Below, in pieces: positions 17,419 through 27,626 of a DNA stretch of 64,000 nt (its first letter is position 1; each line of letters starts with the position of its first letter). The DNA comes from Microlunatus kandeliicorticis (lineage in GTDB: Bacteria; Actinomycetota; Actinomycetes; Propionibacteriales; Propionibacteriaceae): contig NZ_JACGWT010000002.1 of NCBI RefSeq assembly GCF_014137855.1, forward strand, positions 682,001 through 746,000. The letters run 5' to 3'. A program made the position numbers and the translations under genes. Below the pieces are notes generated by a model. That model had not been told where the DNA came from. It saw only the letters and a list, made by a program, of their open reading frames with translations, and ran no database searches.

Positions 17419-18633
17419 ATGTCCGATCAGCACCCCGGTCACGACGCCTGGCCGACCCGCCCCGAGCAGCCGTACCCGCCGCAGCAGGGCTATCCGCCGC
17501 AGAGTCAGCAGCCCTACGGCCAGCAGCCCTCCCCGCAGCCGGGCCAGCCCGGCCCGTACGCCCAGCAGCCGTACGGGCAGCAGCCGTACGCCCAGCAGCC
17601 GTACGCCCAGCAGCCCTACGGCCCGCCGGCCGGCTACCCGGCGCTCGCGGTCCGCGCGCCCAAGCCGTCGCCGCTGCCGGACCACCCGGTGATCTACCAA
17701 CAGCTGCTCCGCGGCGGTCGTCACCGCTGGTGGAAGCCGATCCTCTCGATCGTCATGTTCGTCGCGGTCGTCTTCGTGCTGATCAACCTGCTCAGCCTGA
17801 TCCTGATCCCGATCGGCATCGCCACCGGTCACTCGGCCGACCTGGCCCAGTTCGTCGACCGGATCCTCGACCCGAAGGCCGGGATGGGTCCGCTGACCTT
17901 CGCCTTCACCAACCTCAGCCTGATCGTGCTGATCCCGGTGGCCATGTTCACCGTCTGGGCGGTCCACCGGACGCCGCCGCGCTATCTGATCTCCGTCGAG
18001 GGACGCTTCCGCTGGCGCTGGTTCGGGCGCTGCCTGGCCCTGCTGGTGCCGCTGTGGCTGGTCTACCTGGGCATCGGGTTCCTCACCGACCCGCCCACCG
18101 GCGCCCGTCCGGAGCACTGGGTGGTGCTGATGATCATGGTCGTGCTGACCACGCCGCTCCAGGCGGCCGGGGAGGAGTTCGCCTTCCGCGGCTTCCTCGG
18201 CCAGGTGATCGGGTCCTGGTTCCGCAAGCCGATCGTCGCCGCACTCGCCCCGCTGCCGTTCTCGGTCGGGCTCTTCGCGCTGGCCCACGGCAGCCTGCAC
18301 GTCTGGATCCTGGTGGACCTCGGCGCGTTCGCGCTGGCCACCTACCTGCTGATGTGGCGGACCGGCGGGCTCGAGGCCGGGATCGCGCTGCACGCCGTCA
18401 ACAACGTGCTGATCATGGTGATCACGCTCTACCTTGGTGGCTTTGAGGAGGGCTTCGTCAGCTCCGACACCACCGGCAGCTGGAGCGCCGCGCTGATGAG
18501 CGTCGCCGTCAACGGGCTGGTGCTCGCGCTGCTGCTCTGGCAGGCGCGCCGGGCGAAGATCACCCGCCGCTACCAGCCGTCCGTGCCCGCCGAGACCCCG
18601 GTGGCCAGCGGCTACGCGACCCTCCCGGGCTGA
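17419..18633 (+). CDS. CPBP-family intramembrane protease with Gln/Pro-rich N-terminus
   Basis: A 404-residue protein. Residues 1-75 are disordered, built of QQPYG/QQPYA-type repeats. About eight hydrophobic segments follow. The CPBP (Abi/Rce1-like glutamic protease) motifs are present: EEFAFRGFL with E252, E253 and R257, FALAHGSLH with H290, and HAVNN at 325-329. These form the membrane active site. Such proteins have been linked to prenyl-protein or bacteriocin-related processing; the substrate here is unknown. Its 3' end overlaps the convergent DUF2236 gene by 22 bp. Confidence 0.88.
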   Translation: MSDQHPGHDAWPTRPEQPYPPQQGYPPQSQQPYGQQPSPQPGQPGPYAQQPYGQQPYAQQPYAQQPYGPPAGYPALAVRAPKPSPLPDHPVIYQQLLRGGRHRWWKPILSIVMFVAVVFVLINLLSLILIPIGIATGHSADLAQFVDRILDPKAGMGPLTFAFTNLSLIVLIPVAMFTVWAVHRTPPRYLISVEGRFRWRWFGRCLALLVPLWLVYLGIGFLTDPPTGARPEHWVVLMIMVVLTTPLQAAGEEFAFRGFLGQVIGSWFRKPIVAALAPLPFSVGLFALAHGSLHVWILVDLGAFALATYLLMWRTGGLEAGIALHAVNNVLIMVITLYLGGFEEGFVSSDTTGSWSAALMSVAVNGLVLALLLWQARRAKITRRYQPSVPAETPVASGYATLPG

Positions 18634-19586
18634 TCCGCGGCGCCGTCCGCCCGGTCCGCGGTGCCGTCCCCGGTGGCGTCCCCGGTGGCGAGCCGGTCGT
18701 CGCCGTCGTCGGTCGTTGCGGCCAGGGCCCAGCGCAGCGCGCCGAGGGCGAGCCGGGTGGCCGGCGCGGCCAGCACCCGGTCGGTGACCGGCAGTGTCGG
18801 CAGCGACAGCTCCGCGCGCGCCCAGGCCGGCAGGGTGGCGATGGCCCCGGCCGCGAGGAGCCGGTACCCGGCCCGCGCGGCGGCGGGCAGCGGCGGGTTC
18901 CGGAGCAGCAGGTCGCGCGCCTCGCGGGCCGGTTCGGTGCACCGCAGCTCGGGTCGGAACGAGGCCAGCTGACGGTCCAGCATCCGCCGGTCGGTCGGCG
19001 GCTCGGGCACCCCGAGGTCGGCGGCCACCTGCGCGGTGTCGGCCAGGTAGTCGTCCACCCCGGCGTCGGTCAGCGGGGTCGCGCCGTAGCGCTGGTGGGT
19101 GGCCAGGAAGCTGTCCACCTCGGCGATGTGCACCCAGATCAACAGCCGCGGGTCGTCGGCGCGGTACGGGGTGCCGTCGGGCATCGTCCCGTGCACCCGC
19201 CGGTGGATGCCGCGGACCCGCGCGATGGCCCGGGACGCGTCGTGGTCGGTGCCGTAGGTCGTGGTGGCCAGGTAGTGGCTGGTCCGGTGCAGACGTCCCC
19301 AGGGGTCGCCGCGGAAGCCGGAGTGGTCGCTGACCGCCTGCATGGCCACCGGGTGCAGCGACTGGAGCAGCAGGGCCCGGATGCCGCCGACGAACATCGC
19401 GGTGTCGGTGTGCACCCGCCAGATCGCGTGGTCGGGGGTGAACCGGCGCGGGCCCGGCGTGTTCCAGATCCGCTCGTGCGCGGCGTCGAAGTCGTCTCCG
19501 GCGATCCGTCGGTGCACCGAGGCGGCCAGCCCGCTGCGGACGCGGTGCACCAGCGATCCGGCGTCGACCAGCCTGAGCCCTGCCAT
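18612..19586 (-). CDS. oxygenase MpaB family (DUF2236) protein
   Basis: A 324-residue protein of the latex-clearing/MpaB-type DUF2236 family, some members of which are b-type haem oxygenases. Family segments seen are RFTPDHAIWRVHTDTAMFVGG, LLLQSLHPVAMQAVSDHSGFRGDPWGRLHRTSHYL (with the His residues expected near haem) and LLIWVHIAEVDSFL. The C-terminal 45 residues are a low-complexity Asp/Gly/Ala tail. It is convergent with the CPBP gene, with 22 bp overlap, and divergent from hutH. The substrate is unknown. Confidence 0.82.
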   Translation of the reverse strand: MAGLRLVDAGSLVHRVRSGLAASVHRRIAGDDFDAAHERIWNTPGPRRFTPDHAIWRVHTDTAMFVGGIRALLLQSLHPVAMQAVSDHSGFRGDPWGRLHRTSHYLATTTYGTDHDASRAIARVRGIHRRVHGTMPDGTPYRADDPRLLIWVHIAEVDSFLATHQRYGATPLTDAGVDDYLADTAQVAADLGVPEPPTDRRMLDRQLASFRPELRCTEPAREARDLLLRNPPLPAAARAGYRLLAAGAIATLPAWARAELSLPTLPVTDRVLAAPATRLALGALRWALAATTDDGDDRLATGDATGDGTADRADGAADQPGRVA

Positions 19587-19629
19587 GTGGCGAGCGTAGG
19601 TGTAAGCCGAAACGGTCTAGCGTGACCGC

Positions 19630-21180
19630 GTGGACGGTGTGCAGACGGTCGTCGGCGTGGGCACGGGCCCGGTCTCCGAGGCCGAGCTGGTCGCGGTGGC
19701 CCGGGGCGGCGCCGCGGTGCGGATCGACCCGGACGCCGCCGCCGCGATCGCCGCCAGCCGGGCGCTGGTCGAGGCGCTGGCCGACGACGTCGAGCCCCAC
19801 TACGGCATCTCGACCGGGTTCGGCGCGCTGGCCAACCGGCACATCCCGCCGGACCGGCGGACCGACCTGCAGCGCAGCCTGATCCGCAGCCACGCGGCCG
19901 GGTCGGGCGATCCGGTCGAGCCCGAGGTGGTGAGGGCGATGATGCTGTTCCGGCTCTCCACCCTGGCCACCGGCCGCACCGGCATCCGCCCGGCGACCGC
20001 CGAGCTGTACGCCGGCCTGCTGACCGCCGGGATCACCCCGCTGGTCCGCGAGTACGGCTCGCTCGGCTGCTCGGGCGACCTCGCCCCGCTGGCCCAGGTC
20101 GCGCTGACCCTGATGGGGGAGGGCGAGGTCCGCGACGCCCACGGCCGGCTGCGCCCGGCCGCCGACGCGCTGGCCGCGGCCGGGCTGTCCCCGGTCACGC
20201 TGGCCGAGAAGGAGGGGCTGGCGCTGATCAACGGCACCGACGGCATGCTGGGGATGCTGGTGCTCGCCCTGCACGACCTCGACGGGCTGCTGCGGGTCGC
20301 CGACCTGACCGCGGCGATGAGCGTCGAGGCGCTGCACGGGACGCCCAAGGTGTTCGCCGCGCACCTGCAGGCGTTGCGGCCGCACCCCGGCCAGGCGGCC
20401 AGCGCGGCCAACCTGGTCCGGCTGCTCGAGGGCTCGGCGATCGTGGCCAGCCACTCCGGACCCGGCTGCACGCTCGTCCAGGACGCCTACTCGCTGCGCT
20501 GCACCCCGCAGGTGCACGGGGCGGTCCGCGACACGATCGCGCACGCCCGCCGGGTCGCCGCCGTCGAACGGGCCAGCGCGGTGGACAACCCGGTGGTCAC
20601 CCTCGACGGCCGGGTCGAGTCGAACGGCAACTTCCACGGTGCCCCGGTCGCCTACGTCCTCGACTTCCTGGCCATCGCGGTCGCCGACCTGGCCAGCATC
20701 AGCGAGCGTCGCACCGACCGGGCCCTCGACGTCCACCGCAGCAACGGGCTGCGGCCGTTCCTGGCCGACGACCCCGGCGTCGACTCCGGCCACATGATCG
20801 CGCAGTACACCGCGGCCGGGATCGTCAGCGAGCTCAAGCGGCTCGCCGTCCCGGCCAGCGTCGACTCGATCCCCAGCAGCGCGATGCAGGAGGACCACGT
20901 CTCGATGGGGTGGGCGGCCGCCCGGAAGCTCCGCCGCTCGGTCGACGGCCTGCGTCGGGTGCTCGCGGTCGAGCTGCTCACCGCCGCCCGCGCGCTCGAC
21001 CAGCGCGGGCTGCCGCCGGCCGCCGGGACCGCCGCGGTCCGCGATCGGCTCCGCGAGGCCGGGGTCGAGGGGCCGGGGCCCGACCGCTACCTGGCCCCGG
21101 AGCTCGAGACCGCCGTCGCGGTGATCGCCGACGGGTCGGCCCTGGCCGCGGCCGAGAGCGTGATCGGCGCCCTGGACTGA
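19630..21180 (+). CDS. hutH: histidine ammonia-lyase
   Basis: A 516-residue aromatic amino acid lyase that deaminates histidine to urocanate. The MIO prosthetic group would form from Cys-Ser-Gly at 147-149 within [14 protein letters not shown]; Ala-Ser-Gly is commoner in the superfamily but Cys is also known. The active-site segment [16 protein letters not shown] (58-73) and the QEDHVSMG region are present. The GTG start gives the expected N-terminus. hutU follows 50 bp downstream, so the two form a histidine-degradation unit; no hutI or amidohydrolase gene is adjacent in this window. Confidence 0.9.
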   Translation: MDGVQTVVGVGTGPVSEAELVAVARGGAAVRIDPDAAAAIAASRALVEALADDVEPHYGISTGFGALANRHIPPDRRTDLQRSLIRSHAAGSGDPVEPEVVRAMMLFRLSTLATGRTGIRPATAELYAGLLTAGITPLVREYGSLGCSGDLAPLAQVALTLMGEGEVRDAHGRLRPAADALAAAGLSPVTLAEKEGLALINGTDGMLGMLVLALHDLDGLLRVADLTAAMSVEALHGTPKVFAAHLQALRPHPGQAASAANLVRLLEGSAIVASHSGPGCTLVQDAYSLRCTPQVHGAVRDTIAHARRVAAVERASAVDNPVVTLDGRVESNGNFHGAPVAYVLDFLAIAVADLASISERRTDRALDVHRSNGLRPFLADDPGVDSGHMIAQYTAAGIVSELKRLAVPASVDSIPSSAMQEDHVSMGWAAARKLRRSVDGLRRVLAVELLTAARALDQRGLPPAAGTAAVRDRLREAGVEGPGPDRYLAPELETAVAVIADGSALAAAESVIGALD

Positions 21181-21229
21181 CCCGGCGCCGCGAGGCAGGA
21201 CCCGACACGACAGACAGGAGAGTGGAGCG

Positions 21230-22885
21230 ATGGAGGGTGCACGCGAGGTCCGCGCACCGCGCGGGACCGGGCTGAACGCCCGCAGCTGGCAGACCGAGGC
21301 GCCGCTGCGGATGCTGATGAACAACCTCGACCCGGACGTCGCCGAGCGCCCCGACGACCTGGTCGTCTACGGCGGCACCGGCCGCGCGGCCCGCGACTGG
21401 CCGAGCTTCGACGCCCTCGTCCGCACCCTCAAGGGGCTGGCCGACGACGAGACCCTGCTGGTACAGAGCGGCCGTCCGGTCGGCGTCATGCAGACCCACC
21501 CGTGGGCGCCGCGCGTGCTGATCGCCAACTCCAACCTGGTCGGTGACTGGGCGACCTGGCCGGAGTTCCGCCGGCTCGAGCACCTCGGGCTGACCATGTA
21601 CGGCCAGATGACCGCCGGGTCGTGGATCTACATCGGCAGCCAGGGCATCGTCCAGGGCACCTACGAGACCTTCGCGGCGATCGCCGAGAAGCGGTTCGGC
21701 GGCACCCTGGCCGGCACGCTGACCCTGACCGCCGGGTGCGGCGGGATGGGCGGCGCGCAGCCGCTCGCGGTCACCCTCAACGAGGGCGTCTGCCTGATCG
21801 TCGACGTCGACCGCGGCCGGCTCCAGCGCCGGGTCGAGACCCGCTACCTCGACGAGGTGGCCGAGGACCTCGACGCCGCGGTGGACCGGGTGCTGGCGGC
21901 CAAGGCGAACCGCGAGGCGGTCAGCGTCGGGGTGGTCGGCAACGCCGCCGAGGTCTTCCCCGAGCTGCTCCGGCGCGGGGTGGAGATCGACATCGTCACC
22001 GACCAGACCTCCGCGCACGACCCGCTCAGCTATCTCCCGCTCGGCATCGAGCCCGACCAGTGGCACGACTACGCCGACAAGAAGCCCGAGGAGTTCACCG
22101 ACCGGGCCGAGGAGTCGATGGCCCGGCACGTCGAGGCGATGGTCGGCTTCCTCGACGCCGGCGCCGAGGTGTTCGACTACGGCAACTCGATCCGCGACGA
22201 GGCCCGCAAGGGCGGCTACGACCGCGCCTTCGACTTCCCGGGCTTCGTCCCCGCCTACATCCGGCCGTTGTTCTGCGAGGGGAAGGGGCCGTTCCGGTGG
22301 GCGGCCCTGTCGGGTGATCCGGCCGACATCGCGCGCACCGACCGGGCCGTCCTCGAGCTGTTCCCCGACGACGACCGGCTGCAACGCTGGATGCGGGCGG
22401 CGGGGGAGCGGATCGCCTTCCAGGGTCTGCCGGCGCGGATCTGCTGGCTGGGCTACGGCGACCGCGACCGGGCGGGCACGGTCTTCAACCACCTGGTCGC
22501 CGCGGGCGAGGTCAAGGCGCCGATCGTCATCGGCCGGGACCATCTCGACTGCGGCTCGGTCGCCTCGCCCTACCGCGAGACCGAGGCGATGCACGACGGC
22601 TCGGACGCCATCGCCGACTGGCCGCTGCTCAACGCGCTGGTCAACACCGCCTCGGGGGCGACCTGGGTGTCGATCCACCACGGCGGCGGGGTCGGGATCG
22701 GCCGCAGCATCCACGCCGGTCAGGTCACCGTGGCCGACGGCACCGCACTGGCCGCCGAGAAGATCGTCCGGGTGCTCCGCAACGATCCCGGCATGGGCGT
22801 CATCCGGCACGTGGACGCCGGCTACGACGAGGCGGTCGAGGTGGCCGAGCGGCACGACGTCCGGATCCCGATGCGCGAGGGCTGA
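21230..22885 (+). CDS. hutU: urocanate hydratase
   Basis: A 551-residue NAD+-dependent urocanase, converting urocanate to 4-imidazolone-5-propionate. Family segments are [28 protein letters not shown] near the N-terminus, [45 protein letters not shown] (NAD-binding) and the C-terminal block [15 protein letters not shown] with [18 protein letters not shown]. The ATG is preceded by GGAGAGTGGAG. Length matches the family (about 550). It is transcribed with hutH. Confidence 0.95.
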   Translation: MEGAREVRAPRGTGLNARSWQTEAPLRMLMNNLDPDVAERPDDLVVYGGTGRAARDWPSFDALVRTLKGLADDETLLVQSGRPVGVMQTHPWAPRVLIANSNLVGDWATWPEFRRLEHLGLTMYGQMTAGSWIYIGSQGIVQGTYETFAAIAEKRFGGTLAGTLTLTAGCGGMGGAQPLAVTLNEGVCLIVDVDRGRLQRRVETRYLDEVAEDLDAAVDRVLAAKANREAVSVGVVGNAAEVFPELLRRGVEIDIVTDQTSAHDPLSYLPLGIEPDQWHDYADKKPEEFTDRAEESMARHVEAMVGFLDAGAEVFDYGNSIRDEARKGGYDRAFDFPGFVPAYIRPLFCEGKGPFRWAALSGDPADIARTDRAVLELFPDDDRLQRWMRAAGERIAFQGLPARICWLGYGDRDRAGTVFNHLVAAGEVKAPIVIGRDHLDCGSVASPYRETEAMHDGSDAIADWPLLNALVNTASGATWVSIHHGGGVGIGRSIHAGQVTVADGTALAAEKIVRVLRNDPGMGVIRHVDAGYDEAVEVAERHDVRIPMREG

Positions 22886-22932
22886 GGTGACCGAGGTCGC
22901 ACGGCTCGAGGGTTGCCCGGCCCTGCGACACC

Positions 22933-22951
22933 GAGGTTAGGCTTACCTTAT
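22933..22951 (+). promoter_or_regulatory. DtxR/IdeR-type iron box overlapping the FecCD start
   Basis: GAGGTTAGGCTTACCTTAT at 22933-22951 closely matches the 19-bp iron-regulator consensus TTAGGTTAGGCTAACCTAA. It overlaps the ATG of the first permease gene at 22950, suggesting iron-dependent repression of the importer operon. A leaderless or very short-leader transcript is possible. Confidence 0.72.
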
Positions 22952-24035
22952 GACTGTCGGGGCAGCGCTGCGGTCCGCCGCGCCCGGCGTCCCGGTCCCC
23001 GCGCGCGCGACCGGGCCGTCCGGCCCGCGGGCGCGCCGCCGGTCGCTGCTGGTCGGCGGCCTGGTGCTGTGCGCGGTGGTGCTGGCCCTGCTCGCCCTGG
23101 TCAGCCTGGCCGTCGGCACCCGTGCGGTCCCGCTCGGCACCGTGGTCGAGGCGCTCACCCGCTACGACCCGGCCGACACCGACCAGCTGGTGGTGGTCAC
23201 GCTGCGGATCCCGCGGACCGTGGTCGGGCTGCTGGTCGGGGCCGCGCTCGGCCTGGCCGGCTGCGTGATGCAGGGCGTCACCCGCAACCCGCTCGCCGAC
23301 CCCGGCATCCTCGGGGTCAACGCCGGCGCCGCGCTGTTCGTGGTGCTGGCCATCGGTGTCCTCGGCGTCTCCTCGGTCGGCGGGTACGTCTGGTTCGCCT
23401 TCGCCGGCGCGGCGCTGGCCGCCGTGGTCGTCTACGCCGTCGCGGCGGTCGGTCGCGAGGGCGCCACCCCGGTCAAGCTGGCGCTGGCCGGAGCCGCACT
23501 GACCGCTGGGTTCGGGGCGGTCACCACCGCGCTGCTGCTGCTCGACCAGCGCACCTTCGACGAGTTCCGGTTCTGGCAGGTCGGCTCGCTGACCGGTCGC
23601 GATCTCGGCGTGGTCGCCGCGGTGTCGCCGTTCCTGGCGGTCGGTGGGCTGCTCGCGCTCGGGCTGGGTCGCTCGCTCAACACCCTCGCGCTCGGCGACG
23701 AGGTGGCCCGCGGTCTCGGCGCCCGGGTCGGGACCGTCCGGCTGGTCTCGGCGCTCTCCGTGGTGCTGCTCTGCGGGGCGGCCACCGCGGCCGCCGGCCC
23801 GATCGGCTTCGTCGGGCTGGTGATCCCGCACCTGGCCCGGACCCTGGTCGGGCCCGACCACCGCTGGCTGCTGCCGTACTCGATGCTGCTCGGGCCCGTC
23901 CTGCTGCTCGCCGCCGACGTGCTCGGCCGGGTGATCGCCCGCCCCGCGGAGGTGCAGGTCGCGATCGTCACCGCGGTGATCGGCGCCCCGGTCTTCATCG
24001 CGCTGGTCCGGCGCCGGAAGCTGGCCACCGCGTGA
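22950..24035 (+). CDS. FecCD-family iron-siderophore ABC permease
   Basis: A 361-residue membrane permease of the BtuC/FecCD family. Typical segments are LRIPRTVVGLLVGAALGLAG, GVMQGVTRNPLADPGILGVNAGAA-like (here CVMQGVTRNPLADPGILGV) and GPIGFVGLVIPHLARTLVGPDHRW. Roughly nine to ten membrane helices are visible. It imports ferric siderophores together with the second permease and the ATPase downstream. The ATG lies inside the iron box; the stop overlaps the next gene (GTGA). Confidence 0.92.
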   Translation: MTVGAALRSAAPGVPVPARATGPSGPRARRRSLLVGGLVLCAVVLALLALVSLAVGTRAVPLGTVVEALTRYDPADTDQLVVVTLRIPRTVVGLLVGAALGLAGCVMQGVTRNPLADPGILGVNAGAALFVVLAIGVLGVSSVGGYVWFAFAGAALAAVVVYAVAAVGREGATPVKLALAGAALTAGFGAVTTALLLLDQRTFDEFRFWQVGSLTGRDLGVVAAVSPFLAVGGLLALGLGRSLNTLALGDEVARGLGARVGTVRLVSALSVVLLCGAATAAAGPIGFVGLVIPHLARTLVGPDHRWLLPYSMLLGPVLLLAADVLGRVIARPAEVQVAIVTAVIGAPVFIALVRRRKLATA

Positions 24036-25135
24036 CCGCCACCGACCTGCGTCCTCCGGCCGAGCGCGCCGCGGCCGAGCCGGACCGCCCGGCCCGCGGA
24101 CGCGCCGCCGCCCGGGCCGCGGTGACCGGGGTCCGGCGTCGCCGGGCCCGTCGCACGCTGCTCGTCTGTCTCGTCCTGGTCGTGCTGATCGTCGTCGTGC
24201 TGGTCGCCTCGATGATCACCGGCGACGTGCCGCTGACCGTCGGCCAGGTCTGGTACGCCCTCACCGGTCGCGGGACCGCCGGCACGAACTTCATCGTCTA
24301 CCAGCTGCGGCTGCCGCGGATCGAGACCGGGTTGCTCACCGGGGCCTGCTTCGGGGTGGCCGGTGCGATCTTCCAGAGCCTGGTCCGCAACCCGCTGGCC
24401 AGCCCCGACATCATCGGCGTCAGCTACGGGGCCAGCGCCGGTGGCGTGGTGGCCATCCTGGTCCTCGGCTGGAGCGGGTTCGCGCTCTCCGGGGCCGCGC
24501 TGGTCGGCGGGCTGGCGGTGGCCGCGGCGATCTACCTGCTGGCCTGGCGCGACGGCATCTCGGGCTACCGGTTCGTGCTGATCGGCATCGGGTTGTCGGC
24601 GGTGCTCGCCTCGGTGATCAACTACGCGATCACCCGGGCGCAGGTTTTCGAGGCCCAGTCCGCGCTGGTCTGGCTCACCGGCAGCCTCAACGGCGCGTCG
24701 GTCGACCAGTTCGCCACCCTGCTCCCGCCGGCCGCGGTGCTGCTGGTCGCCGCGCTGGTCGCCCGCCGCTGGCTCAGCGGGCTGCAGCTCGGCGACGAGC
24801 TGGCGGTGGCCACCGGTGTCCCGGTCGAGCGCGCCCGGCTGGTGCTGATCCTGATCGGGGTCGCGCTGGCCGCCGTGGCCACCGCCGCCGTCGGGCCGAT
24901 CGGGTTCGTGGCCTTCGTGGCCGGTCCGATCGCCCGGCGGCTGACCCGCGGCACCGGCGACGCCCTCGTCGCGCCGGCCCTGGTCGGTGCGCTCGTGGTC
25001 ACGGCCGCCGACTACGCCGGGCAGCACCTGCTCCCCGTCACCCTCCCGGTCGGCGTGATCACGCCGCTGATCGGGGCGCCCTACCTGCTCTGGTTGTTGA
25101 TCACGTCCGGCAAGACCCGCTTCGGAGGTTCCTGA
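24032..25135 (+). CDS. FecCD-family iron-siderophore ABC permease, second subunit
   Basis: A 367-residue partner permease. Family segments are LRLPRIETGLLTGACFGVAGAIFQ, LVRNPLASPDIIGVSYGASAG and AAVGPIGFVAFVAGPIARRLT. A basic, Ala-rich cytoplasmic N-terminus of about 45 residues precedes the first helix. The GTG start overlaps the upstream stop by 4 bp, and the ATPase gene follows 2 bp after the stop, so all three are one operon. Confidence 0.92.
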   Translation: MTATDLRPPAERAAAEPDRPARGRAAARAAVTGVRRRRARRTLLVCLVLVVLIVVVLVASMITGDVPLTVGQVWYALTGRGTAGTNFIVYQLRLPRIETGLLTGACFGVAGAIFQSLVRNPLASPDIIGVSYGASAGGVVAILVLGWSGFALSGAALVGGLAVAAAIYLLAWRDGISGYRFVLIGIGLSAVLASVINYAITRAQVFEAQSALVWLTGSLNGASVDQFATLLPPAAVLLVAALVARRWLSGLQLGDELAVATGVPVERARLVLILIGVALAAVATAAVGPIGFVAFVAGPIARRLTRGTGDALVAPALVGALVVTAADYAGQHLLPVTLPVGVITPLIGAPYLLWLLITSGKTRFGGS

Positions 25136-25137
25136 TC

Positions 25138-25992
25138 ATGGCTCTGCTCGAGAAGGCCCCGGCCCTGGCCGGGCCGGCCGCCCCGCCGCACCGGCTCAGC
25201 GCCGAGGGGCTGCGGCTCGGCTACGGCGACCGGGTGATCGTCGACGAGCTCGGGCTGTCGATCCAGCCGGGCCGGATCACGGTGCTGGTCGGCGCCAACG
25301 GGTGCGGCAAGTCGACCCTGCTCAAGGGCATGGCCCGGCTGCTCACCCCGAGCCACGGGGCGGTGCTGCTCGACGGCAAGAGCGTGCACGCCACTCCGAG
25401 CAAGGAGATCGCCAAGGTGCTCGGGCTGCTGCCGCAGTCGCCGACCGCACCCGAGGGGATCACCGTGGCCGACCTCGTCGGTCGCGGCCGCTACCCGCAC
25501 CAGGGCTGGTTCCGTCGCTGGACCGCCGAGGACGAGGCGGCGGTGACCGACGCGCTGACCGCCACCGGCACCCTCGAGCTGGCCGACCGGCCGATCGACG
25601 AGATGAGCGGCGGTCAGCGGCAGCGGGTCTGGATCGCCATGGCGCTGGCCCAGCAGACCGACCTGCTGCTGCTCGACGAGCCGACCACCTTCCTCGACCT
25701 GGCCCACCAGATCGACGTCCTCGACCTGCTCACCGACCTCAACCGGCGGCGCGGCACCACGATCGTGATCGTCATGCACGACCTCAACCTCGCCTGCCGG
25801 TACGCCGACGAGCTGATCGCGATGTGCGGCGGCACGCTGATCGCGCAGGGCGCACCGGCCCAGGTGATCACCGCCGAGACCGTCCGCGAGGTCTTCGGGA
25901 TCGAGTCGGTGGTGATCAACGACCCGCTCTCCGGCACCCCGACCGTGGTCCCGGTGGGGCGTCACCACTGCGGCGGCCGCACCGACCGCTGA
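25138..25992 (+). CDS. iron-siderophore ABC transporter ATPase
   Basis: A 284-residue FecE-like ATPase. Walker A is VGANGCGKSTLLK, the ABC signature is DEMSGGQRQRVWIAMALAQ, Walker B is LLLLDEPTTFLDLAHQ with the catalytic Glu, and the H-loop is VIVMHDLNLA. Operon position after two permeases under an iron box supports ferric-siderophore import. No substrate-binding lipoprotein is encoded next to it, so that partner must lie elsewhere. Confidence 0.93.
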   Translation: MALLEKAPALAGPAAPPHRLSAEGLRLGYGDRVIVDELGLSIQPGRITVLVGANGCGKSTLLKGMARLLTPSHGAVLLDGKSVHATPSKEIAKVLGLLPQSPTAPEGITVADLVGRGRYPHQGWFRRWTAEDEAAVTDALTATGTLELADRPIDEMSGGQRQRVWIAMALAQQTDLLLLDEPTTFLDLAHQIDVLDLLTDLNRRRGTTIVIVMHDLNLACRYADELIAMCGGTLIAQGAPAQVITAETVREVFGIESVVINDPLSGTPTVVPVGRHHCGGRTDR

Positions 25993-26039
25993 CCGTCCCG
26001 CCCGGATGCGTCCCGTGGTCCGGGTGTGAAGATGGCGCG

Positions 26040-27542
26040 GTGCTGAGCGCGGGACGGATCGAGGAGCTGGCCGGTCGTCTGGACGCGGTCGGCTACCGGG
26101 TCGACGCCGTGCTCGAGGCGCTCGGGCCGGCGGCCCACGCGGCGCTCGGCCGCAACCAGACCGTCCCCGGCGAGCGCGCGCTGGCCGGGCGGGACGACCC
26201 GCTGGCCACCCTGGTCCGGCTGTTCCCGCTGCAGCTCGACGTCGACCGGGCCGCCTTCGACGCCGCCCTGCCCGGCTGGTTCGACGACCTCGCCGGGATC
26301 GAGCTGATCACCGCCGACGCCGCCGGCCGGGTCCGGGCGCTCTCCGACCTGCGGCCCTACGCGGCCGACGACGGCGTCGACGGCTGGGTGTTCAGCGACC
26401 TCACCCCGGGCCTCGACGGCGGCCCGCCGGTGCTCCGGCCCGACTACGTGCTCGGGGTCTCCCCGGCCTCGATCAGCCTGGCCCAGCTGACCATCCGCGA
26501 CCGGGTGGGCACCGCGCTCGACCTCGGCACCGGGTGCGGCGTCCAGGGCCTGCACCTGGTCCGGCACGCCGACCGGGTGGTCGGCACCGACGTCAACGCC
26601 CGGGCGCTGGCCATGGCCGCGCTCACCGCCCGGATCAACGGCGCCGAGCTCGACCTCCGGGCCGGTGACCTCTACCAGCCGGTGGCCGGGGAGCAGTTCG
26701 ACCTGATCGTCACCAACCCGCCGTTCGTGATGGCCCCGCCCGGGCCGGCCGATGGCCGGCTCACCTACCGCGAGGCCGGGCTGACCGGCGACGAGCTGAT
26801 GCGCCGGGTGGTGGTCGAGGGGGCGGCCCGGCTGGCCCCGGACGGGGTGCTGCAGGTGCTCGGCAACTGGGCGCACCCCGACGACGACGCGGGCAGCGAG
26901 CAGGGCTGGCAGCGCCGGTTGCGTGGCTGGATCGAGCCGACCGGCTGCGACGCCCACGTCATCCAGCGCGAGCGGCTCGACGTCGAGCAGTACGTGGAGA
27001 TCTGGCTGACCGACGCCGGGCTGGCCGGCACCGACGGCTACCGCGCCGCGTTCGGCCGCTGGTGCGACTACTTCGCCGCGCTCGGGATCGGGGCGGTCGG
27101 GATGGGCTGGGTCACCTTGGTCCGAGCCGGGCGCGACGCGCCGGTGATCACCCTCGAGGACTGGCCGCACGCGGTCGAGCACCCGATCGGGCCGGCCCTG
27201 GGTCGGCGCCGGCACGCCGTCGACCTGGAGCGCAGCTTGAGCGACGAGGCGTTGCTGGCCGGACGCTGGCGGCTGGCTGAGGACGTCACCGAGGAGTCGT
27301 TCAGCCGGCCCGGCAGCGCCGACCCGTACGCGGTCGTCCTCCGCCAGCAGCGCGGGCTGCGGCGCGCGCACCAGGCGGGGACGGGGATCGCGGGCGTGCT
27401 CGGGGCCTGTGACGGGGAGCTGCGGCTGGCCGAGCTGGTGGCCGCGGTGGCTGGCATCATCGACGTCGAGGAGCGGGCACTGAGCGCGGAGACCGTGCCC
27501 GTCGTCCGGCAGCTGATCCTGGACGGGATGATCTCGTCCTAG
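26040..27542 (+). CDS. DUF7059-type SAM-dependent methyltransferase
   Basis: A 500-residue protein in three parts: an N-terminal helical domain (DUF7059-like, about 1-150), a class I methyltransferase core with motif I ALDLGTGCGVQGLHL and motif IV FDLIVTNPPFVMAP, and a C-terminal domain rich in predicted helices. NPPF is the active-site motif of enzymes that methylate amide or amino nitrogens, such as HemK and RsmC, so a macromolecular substrate is likely. The GTG start was chosen just after the importer operon. It is a conserved actinobacterial protein next to topA; the target is unknown. Confidence 0.8.
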   Translation: MLSAGRIEELAGRLDAVGYRVDAVLEALGPAAHAALGRNQTVPGERALAGRDDPLATLVRLFPLQLDVDRAAFDAALPGWFDDLAGIELITADAAGRVRALSDLRPYAADDGVDGWVFSDLTPGLDGGPPVLRPDYVLGVSPASISLAQLTIRDRVGTALDLGTGCGVQGLHLVRHADRVVGTDVNARALAMAALTARINGAELDLRAGDLYQPVAGEQFDLIVTNPPFVMAPPGPADGRLTYREAGLTGDELMRRVVVEGAARLAPDGVLQVLGNWAHPDDDAGSEQGWQRRLRGWIEPTGCDAHVIQRERLDVEQYVEIWLTDAGLAGTDGYRAAFGRWCDYFAALGIGAVGMGWVTLVRAGRDAPVITLEDWPHAVEHPIGPALGRRRHAVDLERSLSDEALLAGRWRLAEDVTEESFSRPGSADPYAVVLRQQRGLRRAHQAGTGIAGVLGACDGELRLAELVAAVAGIIDVEERALSAETVPVVRQLILDGMISS

Positions 27543-27626
27543 ACTCGCGCCGGGCCGGGTGACATCATCCCGGCGTCCGGGGGACGGCACTCAGGCCGCA
27601 GGCACCGGAAGAGAACGAGAGGCATC

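Noticed and set aside
14858-21324. Two very long reverse-strand open frames opposite hppA, CPBP, hutH
   Set aside because: Shadows of real genes: composition is biased to His, Gln, Arg and Asp and no domains are seen.
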